Assembly (NCBI GenBank): GCA_946999045.1
Contig: CAMQBR010000010.1
Coordinates: forward strand, 1 to 63,708
DNA length: 63,708 nt
Origin: an uncultured Prevotella sp.
GTDB taxonomy: Bacteria; Bacteroidota; Bacteroidia; Bacteroidales; Bacteroidaceae
Direction of reading: 5' to 3'
Shown: in pieces, positions 43,031 through 52,900 of the stretch
Position numbering within the stretch: the stretch's first letter is position 1
Layout: every line of letters starts with the position of its first letter
Program-made: the position numbers and the translations under genes
Notes under the pieces: generated by a model
What the model saw: the letters and a program-made list of their open reading frames with translations, nothing else
Database searches by the model: none
What the model was told of the DNA's origin: nothing

Positions 43031-45565
43031 ATGAATAATTCATTAATGACTAACTACATAAAAGCCTGCTTGTTATTGCTTTTGTGTATGTGCGTTACTG
43101 CAGGTTATGCAGAAAAAGACAAGACTAAAAGTATTAAAAAGCCAAAGAAAGAAACCAAGTACGACCGATTGTTTAAAGACAAAAAGACCGAAACCGCTAA
43201 GAGTAAGTTTATTACACTGCACAAGGTTGATGGCAAATTGTATTTTGAATTGCCCAAGAAGTACCTTAACCAACAAATGATTTTGGGAGGTACAATCTCA
43301 TCGGTTACCGATCCTACCTATATTACGGTGGGTGCACGTAACTTCAACCCCTTTGCTTTTTATTTTGCCATACAAGATAGTAGTGTGGTAATGTGCACAC
43401 CTAACACCATTGTTTATAATAATGAGAATGCATCATACCAATTAAAAAGAGTTTTACAACTCAATTACCGTAACCCTGTTCTCAAAGGATTTAAAATAGC
43501 AGCGTATAACAATGATAGTTCGGCAGTGGTATTTGATGTTACATCATTATTGTGTAAGCCTAACTCTTTGTTGCCAGTTATTCCTAAAAAGTCGGGCGAT
43601 TTTTCTATCAAAGCAACTCCAAAGTCTGAAATGTCGTTTATAAAGAGCATCAAGAGCTTTGATGATAATGTTTGTATTCGTAACGAGTTCAATTACGATA
43701 TTACAGCTATGATTATGATAGCTGCCGTAGCTAGCAACATTCCTACCACTGTAGGTGTAACTTACAATATAGCTTTATTGCCACCAAGCACCATGCGTCC
43801 ACGTATTGTTGACTCAAGAGTGGGGATTGATTATACCCAGAAAATGGTATTTAGCAATGAAATAGCCAAGAGCAGTATGACTTATCTGGCGCATCGTTGG
43901 AATCTTGTACCTACGAACAAAAAAGCATATACAAAAGGAAAATTGACCAATGTTGAGCATAATATCGTGTTTTACATAGACAATACGTTCCCTGATAAAT
44001 GGATAGAACCTATAAAAAAAGGTGTGGCTCTATGGAACAAAGCTTTTGAAAAGATAGGTTTTAAGAACGTTCTTACCACACGTATGTTCCCCGATGATAA
44101 GACGTTCGACCCCGATAATCTGTCTTATTCGTGCATCAGATTCATCCCTAATAAGGGAGAAACCATTACAAGCTCATCTATTGTAAGTCCTGAAACAGGA
44201 GAAATACGCAATGCTACCATTTTTATTAGCAGTAATATTGCCACCTTATTACATAAAAAACAGTTTGTAGCTACAGCGGCAGTAGATGTCAATGCACGTT
44301 CGGAGAAGATGAACGATGCCGACTTTGCTGCTGCCTTGACCCATGTTGTAGCCCGCGAGGTAGGTAAATCTCTTGGCTTGTTAAATAACCTTGGAGCCTC
44401 ATTTACCTATCCAACTAATAGTTTGCGCAATGCTCTGTTCGTTGCCAAAAATGGGTTAGCCCCCTCTATCATGGACGATTGCTTGTACAACTATGTAGCA
44501 CAACCACAGGATAAGGGTGTAAAAACCATTTGCAACCAATTAGGTGTTTATGATAATCACGCCATAGAGTGGAACTATCGCTACTTTGATCCTGAAAAAG
44601 TGAGCATGGAGCAAGAAGTAAAGACCTTAGAAAAAATGGTTGATGAACGTGTAAAGAATCCGCACTTGCGTTACTATCGCAGCCAAACTGCCTTGTATGA
44701 TCCTCGTGTCAATGCTGGTGCATTGGGCAATGATGCTATAAAGACTGCCACATACGGCATGAAAAACTTAGCCATTGTTAATAAAAATATAGCTCGATGG
44801 ATAAAGAACGATGACGATAGTAGGATAAAAGAAAAAATGATATTGGCTGTCTCACAGCAATATTATGCTTACTTTAAGCAGGTAATGGCAAATGTGGGCG
44901 GCATTTATCTCAACGATATGAAACCTCAAACGGGTATACCTCGTTACCAAGTAGTGCCTAAAGCTATACAGCGTGCTTCTATGTTATGGGCATTGCAACA
45001 AGCTAAAAAGTTTACAAGTTATGCCAATCGTGCTTTGGAAAGAAAGGGGGCTATTGCCATAAGTTATTACGATCAGCTATTAGAATTTATTGGTTACGAC
45101 ATTATGGGTGCTCGCAAAAATGTGGCTTTGGCATCGTACATTGACCCCACATCTTATACCCAAAAAGATTATTACGATGACCTCATGACAGAATTGTTTA
45201 AGAGTGCCGTACAGTGCAAAGCTCCTTCGCACGAAGAACGTATATTACAAAACACCTTTTTAACTTATATGCGTGCAACATTGCAAAGCAGCAGCAAGCA
45301 TGGCTCGCACAATGGTATGGGATTACAGAATACTCCTAAGCATGCAAGTGATGCTGTTGCTTTGGGGTACGGCAATCCTACTTCATCGTTATATCCATTA
45401 ATAGATGTACGAGCAGTAGATAAATCAGAAGTTTACTTCTTTAATTGCTTGCTTCGCTTAAAGCCTATTTTAGAGAAAGCTGCAAAAGCTAACTTGCCAG
45501 TAGAAGCTAAATCGCACTACCAAATGCTGTTGTTTAAGATAAACAAAGAACTGGAGGACAAGTAA
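43031..45565 (+). CDS. DUF5117/DUF4953 metalloprotease paralogue lacking the zinc ligands (pseudoenzyme)
   Basis: 844 residues with signal peptide (about 1-27). Domain order as in the next gene: DUF5118-like start (about 40-90), DUF5117 (about 90-300), DUF4953/EcxA-like catalytic domain (from about 430). The catalytic motif reads AREVGKSLGLLNN (441-453) where the paralogue has AHEVGHTLGFMHN. All three zinc-binding histidines are replaced (R442, K446, N452), although the glutamate E443 and the Met-turn (SIMDD) remain. The frame is intact and the length identical to the paralogue, so it looks like a maintained, catalytically dead protein rather than a decaying gene. Stop overlaps the next start (TAATG). 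Confidence 0.88.
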   Translation: MNNSLMTNYIKACLLLLLCMCVTAGYAEKDKTKSIKKPKKETKYDRLFKDKKTETAKSKFITLHKVDGKLYFELPKKYLNQQMILGGTISSVTDPTYITVGARNFNPFAFYFAIQDSSVVMCTPNTIVYNNENASYQLKRVLQLNYRNPVLKGFKIAAYNNDSSAVVFDVTSLLCKPNSLLPVIPKKSGDFSIKATPKSEMSFIKSIKSFDDNVCIRNEFNYDITAMIMIAAVASNIPTTVGVTYNIALLPPSTMRPRIVDSRVGIDYTQKMVFSNEIAKSSMTYLAHRWNLVPTNKKAYTKGKLTNVEHNIVFYIDNTFPDKWIEPIKKGVALWNKAFEKIGFKNVLTTRMFPDDKTFDPDNLSYSCIRFIPNKGETITSSSIVSPETGEIRNATIFISSNIATLLHKKQFVATAAVDVNARSEKMNDADFAAALTHVVAREVGKSLGLLNNLGASFTYPTNSLRNALFVAKNGLAPSIMDDCLYNYVAQPQDKGVKTICNQLGVYDNHAIEWNYRYFDPEKVSMEQEVKTLEKMVDERVKNPHLRYYRSQTALYDPRVNAGALGNDAIKTATYGMKNLAIVNKNIARWIKNDDDSRIKEKMILAVSQQYYAYFKQVMANVGGIYLNDMKPQTGIPRYQVVPKAIQRASMLWALQQAKKFTSYANRALERKGAIAISYYDQLLEFIGYDIMGARKNVALASYIDPTSYTQKDYYDDLMTELFKSAVQCKAPSHEERILQNTFLTYMRATLQSSSKHGSHNGMGLQNTPKHASDAVALGYGNPTSSLYPLIDVRAVDKSEVYFFNCLLRLKPILEKAAKANLPVEAKSHYQMLLFKINKELEDK

Positions 45566-48099
45566 TGAACTACTATATAACGAATAAGGTAAAGATACAC
45601 CGTTACTTAACTATTCTGCTTTTGTGTTGCTTTTCATTGGCAATATGGGCAGGGCCATTCTCCTTCTTTAAGAAAAAAAAGAAAGAGGATAAAAAGGAAA
45701 TAAAGAAAACTCCATACGAACGAGCTTTGACCGATAACCGTACCATGTCGAGTAGGGGAACGTTTATCTCGTTGCATAAAACGCAAGATAAATTATTGTT
45801 GGAGTTACCAAAATCATCTTTGGGGCGCGATATGTTATTGGGCTCTACTATTACGTCTATCTCTAACCCACAGTTAGGTGAGGTGGGGTTTAAGAATAGT
45901 AGCTTGGTACATATACGCTTTGTTGAGAAAGATAGCTTTGTAGTAATGCAGGCTGTAAACTCAGACTTTTATTATAACCCCAAAAATAATAAAGCCAAAC
46001 GGGAGGCAGCACTCAACTATAACAATCTTGACTTTTATAGCTTTCCTATTTTAGGGCACAGCAAAGAGGGGGCGGTGCTGTTTGATGCGTCTTCTTTCTT
46101 TACAAAAGAAACACGTTTCTTCCCTGTAATTGGTTCATCGGTTAGCGGACTGAGGGTAGTATCTTCTTTGCAAGAATCTACTTCGCGCATTACAGCATTG
46201 AAAACGTTTGACACCAATGCATGCATCAAGTTAGACAGAAATTATCTAATCAGCATTAACACTGAGTCGGGTAAGTCGTTACTTAAAAACTATCCTGTAA
46301 CCATTGGAGTAAACTTTGTAATAGCCTTGCTGCCTAAAGAGAAAATGGTTCCTCGACTGAGTGATACTCGTTTGGGAAACTTCTTAATTGAAAAGGATGT
46401 TGAAAGAGACAATGGAATAATAGAACGTGCATCGTTTGTAAAACGCTGGCGCATTGAGCCGAAAGATACTGCGGCTTATTTTGCAGGACAATTGTGCGAA
46501 CCTAAAAAGCCTATTGTTTTTTACGTGGACAATACTTTCCCTAAATTGTGGCGCAAAGCTATATATAAAGCGGTATTAAGGTGGAACGATGCCTTTGAAA
46601 AGATAGGTTTTAAGAACGTTATGCAGGTGAGAGATTTTCCTACAGACGACCCAGAGTTTGATCCGGACAACTTTAAATATTCATGTATTCGTTATCTTCC
46701 TACAAAGGTAGAAAACGCTATGGGACCTTCTTGGGTAGACCCTCGTACGGGCGAAATTATCAATGCAACGGTGTTGGTGTATAATGATGTGGTAAATACC
46801 ATTGATAACTGGCGATTTGTACAAACCGCACAAGTTGACCCAGCAGCACGTTGTGCACATATGCCTGATAGTATTAAAGCTGAAACCATAGAGTATATCT
46901 TAGCTCATGAGGTGGGACATACCTTGGGCTTTATGCATAATATGGCAGCATCGGCAGCTATTCCTACAGATTCATTGCGATCGGTATCGTTTACAACCAA
47001 ATATGGTACAACGGCATCTATCATGGACTATGCTCGTTTTAACTATGTGGCTCAGCCTGGAGATAAGGGCGTTAAACTTACACCTCCGCATTTAGGAGTA
47101 TACGATTATTATATTGTAGACTGGACATACAGACTGTTCCCAAATTCGAAGGGATTTGAAGATGACAACAAGCGTTTACGCAAAATGGTAGAGAGCCATG
47201 AGGGCGACCCTTTTTATCGTTATGGATTGCAGCAGACAAGTAGTCGATATGACCCCTCAGCTATTGAGGAAGATTTGTCTAACGACCCTATTAAAGCCAG
47301 TAACTACGGACTGAAAAATATTAAGTATATTCTTGATAACATGGATAAGTGGATGCCCAACGATAGCGATAATGAGCGCAAAGATGAATTGTACCAAGAG
47401 GCTCTTAACCAAGCTATGGGGTATTTAACCAATGTGTATGCTAACATTTGGGGTATATATCTGTATAATACAAGCGAAAAGTCGGGGTTGCCTCGTTATA
47501 AGGTCGTACCTAAGGAGCAGCAACGAGCATCGGCTTTGTGGCTGTTAAAGCACGCTCGCAACTTTGCATCGTTGGCAAATGCTAACTTGGAACGCAAATT
47601 GCCTAAAGCCAGCAATCATCCTTTTGCACTTATGGCTAAACAATTGCAGGCTTTGTCTATGCGTGCAACAGCTAAATTGAGCACTTCTTATTATCTTGAC
47701 TCAACTTCTTATTCTCCGTTGGAGTATTGTGAAGATGTTTTTCAAGATGTATTTGGCAAGACTATTGCCAATAAGGAGAATTTGAGTAATACGGATTTGG
47801 ATATGCAGGATATGTATGTAAACTACCTAAAGAGCGGTGTACAAGATGTGAAGCAGGTTACGAATGTGCATAATTTGCAAGATAAAAATAATGATGTAGC
47901 CTTCTTAAACTTTGGTAAAGATTATGGTGAACCCGAACATCTATGGGGACTTACCATTTCTCGTACGCAAGAGTTTATGCTTTATTACGCACAGAAACTC
48001 TACCAGTTGTTAAAGCAGCGCATCAAGACAACGCATAACAGTGAACTGAAAGTGCATTATATGTTGTTAGAGAGAAAACTCCAATCTTATTTAGATTAA
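45565..48099 (+). CDS. Zinc-dependent metalloprotease (DUF5117/DUF4953, metzincin motif)
   Basis: 844 residues. N-terminal hydrophobic segment (about 13-29) for export, then a very basic stretch (FFKKKKKEDKKEIKK), DUF5118-like and DUF5117 domains, and the DUF4953 catalytic domain. The zinc motif HEVGHTLGFMH (H448, E449, H452, H458) and Met-turn SIMDYA are intact, so it should be an active extracytoplasmic peptidase. Overlaps the inactive paralogue by one base and is the last gene of the SusCD locus; a long hairpin follows. Likely digests proteins or glycoproteins whose products enter via the SusCD pair (inference). Confidence 0.92.
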   Translation: MNYYITNKVKIHRYLTILLLCCFSLAIWAGPFSFFKKKKKEDKKEIKKTPYERALTDNRTMSSRGTFISLHKTQDKLLLELPKSSLGRDMLLGSTITSISNPQLGEVGFKNSSLVHIRFVEKDSFVVMQAVNSDFYYNPKNNKAKREAALNYNNLDFYSFPILGHSKEGAVLFDASSFFTKETRFFPVIGSSVSGLRVVSSLQESTSRITALKTFDTNACIKLDRNYLISINTESGKSLLKNYPVTIGVNFVIALLPKEKMVPRLSDTRLGNFLIEKDVERDNGIIERASFVKRWRIEPKDTAAYFAGQLCEPKKPIVFYVDNTFPKLWRKAIYKAVLRWNDAFEKIGFKNVMQVRDFPTDDPEFDPDNFKYSCIRYLPTKVENAMGPSWVDPRTGEIINATVLVYNDVVNTIDNWRFVQTAQVDPAARCAHMPDSIKAETIEYILAHEVGHTLGFMHNMAASAAIPTDSLRSVSFTTKYGTTASIMDYARFNYVAQPGDKGVKLTPPHLGVYDYYIVDWTYRLFPNSKGFEDDNKRLRKMVESHEGDPFYRYGLQQTSSRYDPSAIEEDLSNDPIKASNYGLKNIKYILDNMDKWMPNDSDNERKDELYQEALNQAMGYLTNVYANIWGIYLYNTSEKSGLPRYKVVPKEQQRASALWLLKHARNFASLANANLERKLPKASNHPFALMAKQLQALSMRATAKLSTSYYLDSTSYSPLEYCEDVFQDVFGKTIANKENLSNTDLDMQDMYVNYLKSGVQDVKQVTNVHNLQDKNNDVAFLNFGKDYGEPEHLWGLTISRTQEFMLYYAQKLYQLLKQRIKTTHNSELKVHYMLLERKLQSYLD

Positions 48100-48112
48100 A
48101 CTTTACTGTAAG

Positions 48113-48212
48113 CATCCAACATTAGCCGCCTTTCACACTAACAAATAGCCCTTATATGCTGCCAGACATATAAGGGCTATTTGTTAGTGTGAAAGGCGGC
48201 TAATATTGGATG
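48113..48212. terminator. Very long hairpin between convergent operons
   Basis: Left arm 48113-48158 and right arm 48167-48212 are 46 bp each, complementary with a single mismatch, around an 8-nt loop (CTGCCAGA). It lies 14 bp after the metalloprotease stop and 98 bp before the ROK gene's stop, so it can serve both converging transcripts. No T-run follows on either strand, which is unlike a standard intrinsic terminator. It is far longer than the other terminators in the window. Confidence 0.75.
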
Positions 48213-48309
48213 ACTACTTTATATTCGATATGTTATGAGTTGATAGAAAAAAGATATGTTGTTATTGCAATAAAGAAAAATGTAAGTAGTTAAACGTCAT
48301 TGCGTAATA

Positions 48310-49503
48310 CTATATCTGTAAGATGTTTTTGCGAGCAATAAGGCATGCGCCTATTACGCCAGCACGTTCTTTTAACTTAGAGATAACGAATGTGGTATCA
48401 CGGTTAACTAAATTGAGCGAATATTTAAGAACCGATGACTTGATGGCGTGCATAAAATACTCGCTTGTAGCGGACAGACTGCCACCTATTACAACTAATT
48501 CTGGATTAAAAATGTTGATGAGTCCAGCAAGAGCTCTACCTAACTTATGCCCCATGTCTTCTACCACTTCTATGCATAGCGTGTCATCATTACAGGTAGC
48601 ATTAATCAGCGATTCAAGGGTAAGCGTATCTTTATCATTTAATTGTACTATAGAAGATTCTCCTTTTACTAGTTTTTCTTTTACCACACGAACAAAGGCA
48701 CTGCCCGATACCTCTGTTTCTAGGCATCCTTTCTTACCACAATGACATATAATCTCGTTATTGGTATAATAGGTATGTCCGAATTCTCCAGCAAACCCCG
48801 ACTTTCCTTTATATAACTTTCCGTCTATAATCATTCCCAAGGCCAAGCCCCAGCTAACATTAACAAATAAAACATTCTGCTCGCCTGCCACACATCCTTT
48901 CAAGTATTCGCCATAGGTCATGGCACGTGTATCGTTTTCTATAGTAACTTCAACCCCTAGACGTTCGCCTAAAAGGGTGGTTAAAGGCACTTCTGAAAAA
49001 TTAAATATAGAATAGCTATAGCCCGTATCAGGATTGATACGACCTGGAATATTGATATTGATACACAGAATTTTTTCTTTTGGAATGGTAACCTTATTTA
49101 TATAGTTGATAATAATTTGGCACAACTCGTCTAATGATTCTTGCGTGTTGCATTGCACATAATTGTTATCAGTCAAGAGATCAATCAAGTCGCCCCTAAA
49201 GTTCGTTAACCCTATGCGTACACAAGTAGAATCAATATCTACCCCCACGAAATAGCCCGACTCAGGATTGATACCATAAAGACTGGGGTGTCTTCCCTCT
49301 TCTGTCTCCAGTTTTCCATATTCAATGACAAATCCCTCATCGCACATATCGTTTATAATCTTCACTATTGTAGGTATACTAAGATTAAACTCCTTAGACA
49401 AATCGGTATTAGTTGCATTGCCGTTAGCAATGAAATACTCAATAATTTTACTCTTAACGTTGCCTGTTTTATTGTTTTTGTTATAGCCGAAGAGCGATTT
49501 CAT
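48310..49503 (-). CDS. ROK-family transcriptional regulator
   Basis: 397 residues. N-terminal winged-helix DNA-binding domain (about 15-75, with LSKEFNLSIPTIVKIINDM) joined to a ROK sugar-kinase-like domain starting GVDIDSTCVRIGLTNFRGDL (about 87). The zinc motif CHCGKKGCLE (about 253-262) and preceding GEFGHTYY identify NagC/Mlc/XylR-type repressors. These respond to sugars or sugar phosphates. The gene lies next to, and divergent from, the GH2 enzyme, so control of that gene is plausible. The kinase active site appears partly kept; enzymatic activity is not claimed. Confidence 0.9.
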   Translation of the reverse strand: MKSLFGYNKNNKTGNVKSKIIEYFIANGNATNTDLSKEFNLSIPTIVKIINDMCDEGFVIEYGKLETEEGRHPSLYGINPESGYFVGVDIDSTCVRIGLTNFRGDLIDLLTDNNYVQCNTQESLDELCQIIINYINKVTIPKEKILCININIPGRINPDTGYSYSIFNFSEVPLTTLLGERLGVEVTIENDTRAMTYGEYLKGCVAGEQNVLFVNVSWGLALGMIIDGKLYKGKSGFAGEFGHTYYTNNEIICHCGKKGCLETEVSGSAFVRVVKEKLVKGESSIVQLNDKDTLTLESLINATCNDDTLCIEVVEDMGHKLGRALAGLINIFNPELVVIGGSLSATSEYFMHAIKSSVLKYSLNLVNRDTTFVISKLKERAGVIGACLIARKNILQI

Positions 49504-49803
49504 CGTTGTTTGTTTATTGTGTTTGATATTGAAAATAATTTAATAAGGTAAGGAAAATATATAATCTCCCTTTAGTGTAAAGGTGTGTATTCTCCAAAGA
49601 AAATACATCTTTTTGTTAATTAACGATACAAATTTAGATAAAAAAGTACATTCTTGCAAGCGTTTGATGAATAATTGTACAAAAGATTTACTCAAATAAT
49701 TGTTCAAATCAAAGGCAATATTTTCAAAAAATCAATAAAGAACAGGCTTTTTTCATTTTTTATTAGTAATATTGCATTCGTTGATTGATAGTCTTATTAA
49801 CGT

Positions 49804-49920
49804 GAATACGTAAAGTTGAAAAAAGACTTGAACAATGAAGCCCTGAAAGGGCTATACAATATAAGCCCCTCCCCATTTCCTCCAAGAGGGAGAGGTATAT
49901 TACAAAAACCTAACAAAACA
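49804..49920. repeat. Repeat fragment in the leader of the GH2 gene
   Basis: CTTGAACAATGAAGCCCTGAAAGGGC near 49828-49853 matches the left part of the repeat at 193-405. It is followed by CCCCTCCCC...GGGAGAGG (49866-49895), a C/G-rich hairpin of the kind seen downstream of der. The frame of the GH2 gene is open through this segment (ATG 49816), but it is repeat sequence and not coding. The rest of the 49504-49803 gap is AT-rich with nothing I can support. Confidence 0.5.
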
Positions 49921-52900
49921 ATGAATTTTAAAACTTTATTTCTTTGTCTGCTCTCAACAGCAAGCATATCAGCAATGGCTGATAGTGGACATCTTGAGGG
50001 ATTTGCGTATGGCAAGGCAACTGCGCCAACAGGAAAAGAGTGGCAAGCCCCCGAACAACTAAGTTACAACAAGTTGCAACCACGTGCTACATTTGCTTCG
50101 TTTGCATCTGTAAATGAGGCTCGTAAGTTTCTTCCCGAAAACTCATCGTACAGTATGAGCTTAAATGGACAATGGAAATTTCATTTTTCTAAGAACCCTG
50201 ATGAGCGTCCTGTTAATTTTTATCAAACCACTTTTGACGTTAGCTCATGGGATAACATCACTGTTCCTGGCTCATGGAATATTCAAGGTGTACAGAAAGA
50301 TGGAAGCTTAAAATATGGTGTGCCTATCTATGTTAACCAGTGGATGATATTTAAATACAACATCGCTGTTGACGATTGGCGCAAAGGTGTGATGCGTGAA
50401 CCTCCTAAAAACTATACCACATATACGTATCGCAACGAGATTGGCTCGTACAAACGTACCTTTAACATACCTAATAACTGGGACGGACGAGAGATATTTG
50501 TATCGTTTGGTGGCGTAGACAATTTCTTTTATGTATGGGTAAATGGGCAGTATGTTGGCTTTTCAAAGAACTCTCGCAATGCAGCTCGCTTTGACATTTC
50601 ACGCTTTGCGCACAAAGGAGAAAACCAAATAGCCGTAGAAGTTTATCGTTCTAGTGACGGTTCTTTCCTCGAAGCGCAAGATATGTTTCGTTTGCCTGGT
50701 ATTTTTCGCAGTGTAATAGTCTACTCTACACCGAAAGTTCACTTCAAGGATTTAGTAGTAAAACCTTCTTATATAAATGGAAAAGGAGGACTAGATATTA
50801 CGGCGAACATTGAAAACTTAAGCGAAAAAGCAGCTAAGGATTATCAAGTGGAATATCAATTATATGCGAATAAGTTGTATAGTGATGATAACCAATTGGT
50901 TTCTATCCTATCTACCAATGCAAAAGTTAATTTAAAACGCAGCATCCAACAAGCTGTTCATAACCAATATAGCTTTAATAACATTAAACCATGGACGCCC
51001 GAAGAACCAAATGTGTATGTTTTGGTAGCTCTTTTGAAAGATAAAAAAGGCAAGTTGGTAGAAGCTACAAGTGTTGAAACAGGCTTCCGAACTGTAGAAA
51101 TAAAAGATACACCAGCCAGTGAAGATGAATTTAACTTGCCAGGTCGATACTTCTATATTAACGGAAAACCGCTCAAACTAAAGGGGGTTAACAGGCACGA
51201 AACTAATCCTGGTAGAGGTCATGCTATTACAAGAGAGCAGATGTTGGAAGAAATTATGATGATGAAACGTGCTAACATCAACCATATACGTACTTCTCAT
51301 TATCCTAACGACCCATATTTTTATTATCTATGTAATAAATATGGCATGGTATTGGAGAGCGAAGCCAACATAGAGAGCCACGAATATTTTTATGGCAAAG
51401 AGTCTCTTTCACATCCTAAAGAATGGCGTAAAGCTCATGTTGCTCGTGTGATGGAAATGGTACACTCTCTTGTTAACGAACCATGTATTGCTATATGGAG
51501 TTTAGGAAACGAAGCAGGACCAGGTAAAAACTTCGTTGCAGCATATGATACGTTGAAAACATTCGACCTTACTCGTCCTGTACAGTACGAACGTAACAAC
51601 GATATTGTAGATATGGGCTCTAATCAATATCCTTCTGTTAACTGGGTACGCGCTGCCGTTAAGGGCAAAATGAATATCAAATATCCATTCCACATCTCTG
51701 AATATGCCCACTCTATGGGCAATGCCGAAGGCAATTTGCAAGATTATTGGGACGCCATTGAGTCAACTAACTATTTTATGGGTGGTGCTATTTGGGATTG
51801 GATAGACCAGAGTATGTACAATTATACTAAAGACGGCATACGTTATTTGGCATATGGTGGCGACTTTGGCGATACGCCAAACGATGGTCAGTTTGTGATG
51901 AATGGTATTATCTTTGGTGATATGAAACCTAAGCCTCAATATTTTGAGGTGAAGAAGGTATACCAGAATGTAGGCATTAGTTGGGCAAACCAACAAACAG
52001 GTGTATTGGATATATTTAATAAGAATTATTATTCAGATGATTTGAGTGGTTATGATGTGCAATGGATTCTATCTGCCGATGGCTTACCTATAAAAAATGG
52101 TACTCTCAATCTCGGATCAGTAGAGCCTCGCCATCATAAAATAATGAGCATTAACGGTTTGTGTGACAACTTATTGCCCCATAAGAACTATTATCTTACC
52201 ATTAGCTTTAAGTTAAAGAATAATGAGCCTTGGGCAAAAGCTGGGTATGTACAAGCCTACCAACAATTACAACTGCGCAAGGCAACTGCATTACCTGTAC
52301 TCACTTCTACTATGCCAGCAACCAAACAAAAGTTAACAGTAGTTGAAAATGATAATAAGATAACTCTTTCTGGCAATGGTAACAAGGTGGTATTTGATAA
52401 AGCTACAGGTTCTATTTATAGTTTATCTTATGGTGGAAAAACTATTATTGAGAATGGCAACGGACCTAAGTTGGATGCTTTTAGAGCATGGGTTAACAAC
52501 GATAACTGGGCTTACGAAGCATGGTACGACAACGGCTTACACCACTTGTTACACAAGGCTTTAAGCTATAAACTCGCTAAGAATCATAATGGAAGTGTAT
52601 CGTTGTTGTTTACAATTGAAAGCCAAGGTGCTTCTACTGCTCAATTACAGGGTGCTGATAAAAATTGGAAAAAGCTGATAGAAACGGGAAAACGTCCAGA
52701 CTTTAAGTTTACTACTAACGTTATATACACTGTTTATCCTGACGGAAGTATTGAGAGCGAGAGCAGTATTAGCTCTAACAAACCTCAGCTTGTCTTGCCG
52801 CGTTTGGGTTATGTTATGAAATTACCTACCGATATGCGTACAATGGTATATAATGGTAGAGGCCCTATAGGCAACTATCCTGACCGAAAGACATCTCAAA

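Noticed and set aside
47000..47095. Short plus-strand frames inside the active metalloprotease
   Set aside because: They lie in an alternative frame of a gene with intact zinc motif and full-length paralogue.
49816..49920. N-terminal extension of the GH2 enzyme (35 residues)
   Set aside because: The extension translates an intergenic repeat (GCCCTGAAAGGGC and a CCCCTCC hairpin) and would bury the signal peptide that begins at ATG 49921.
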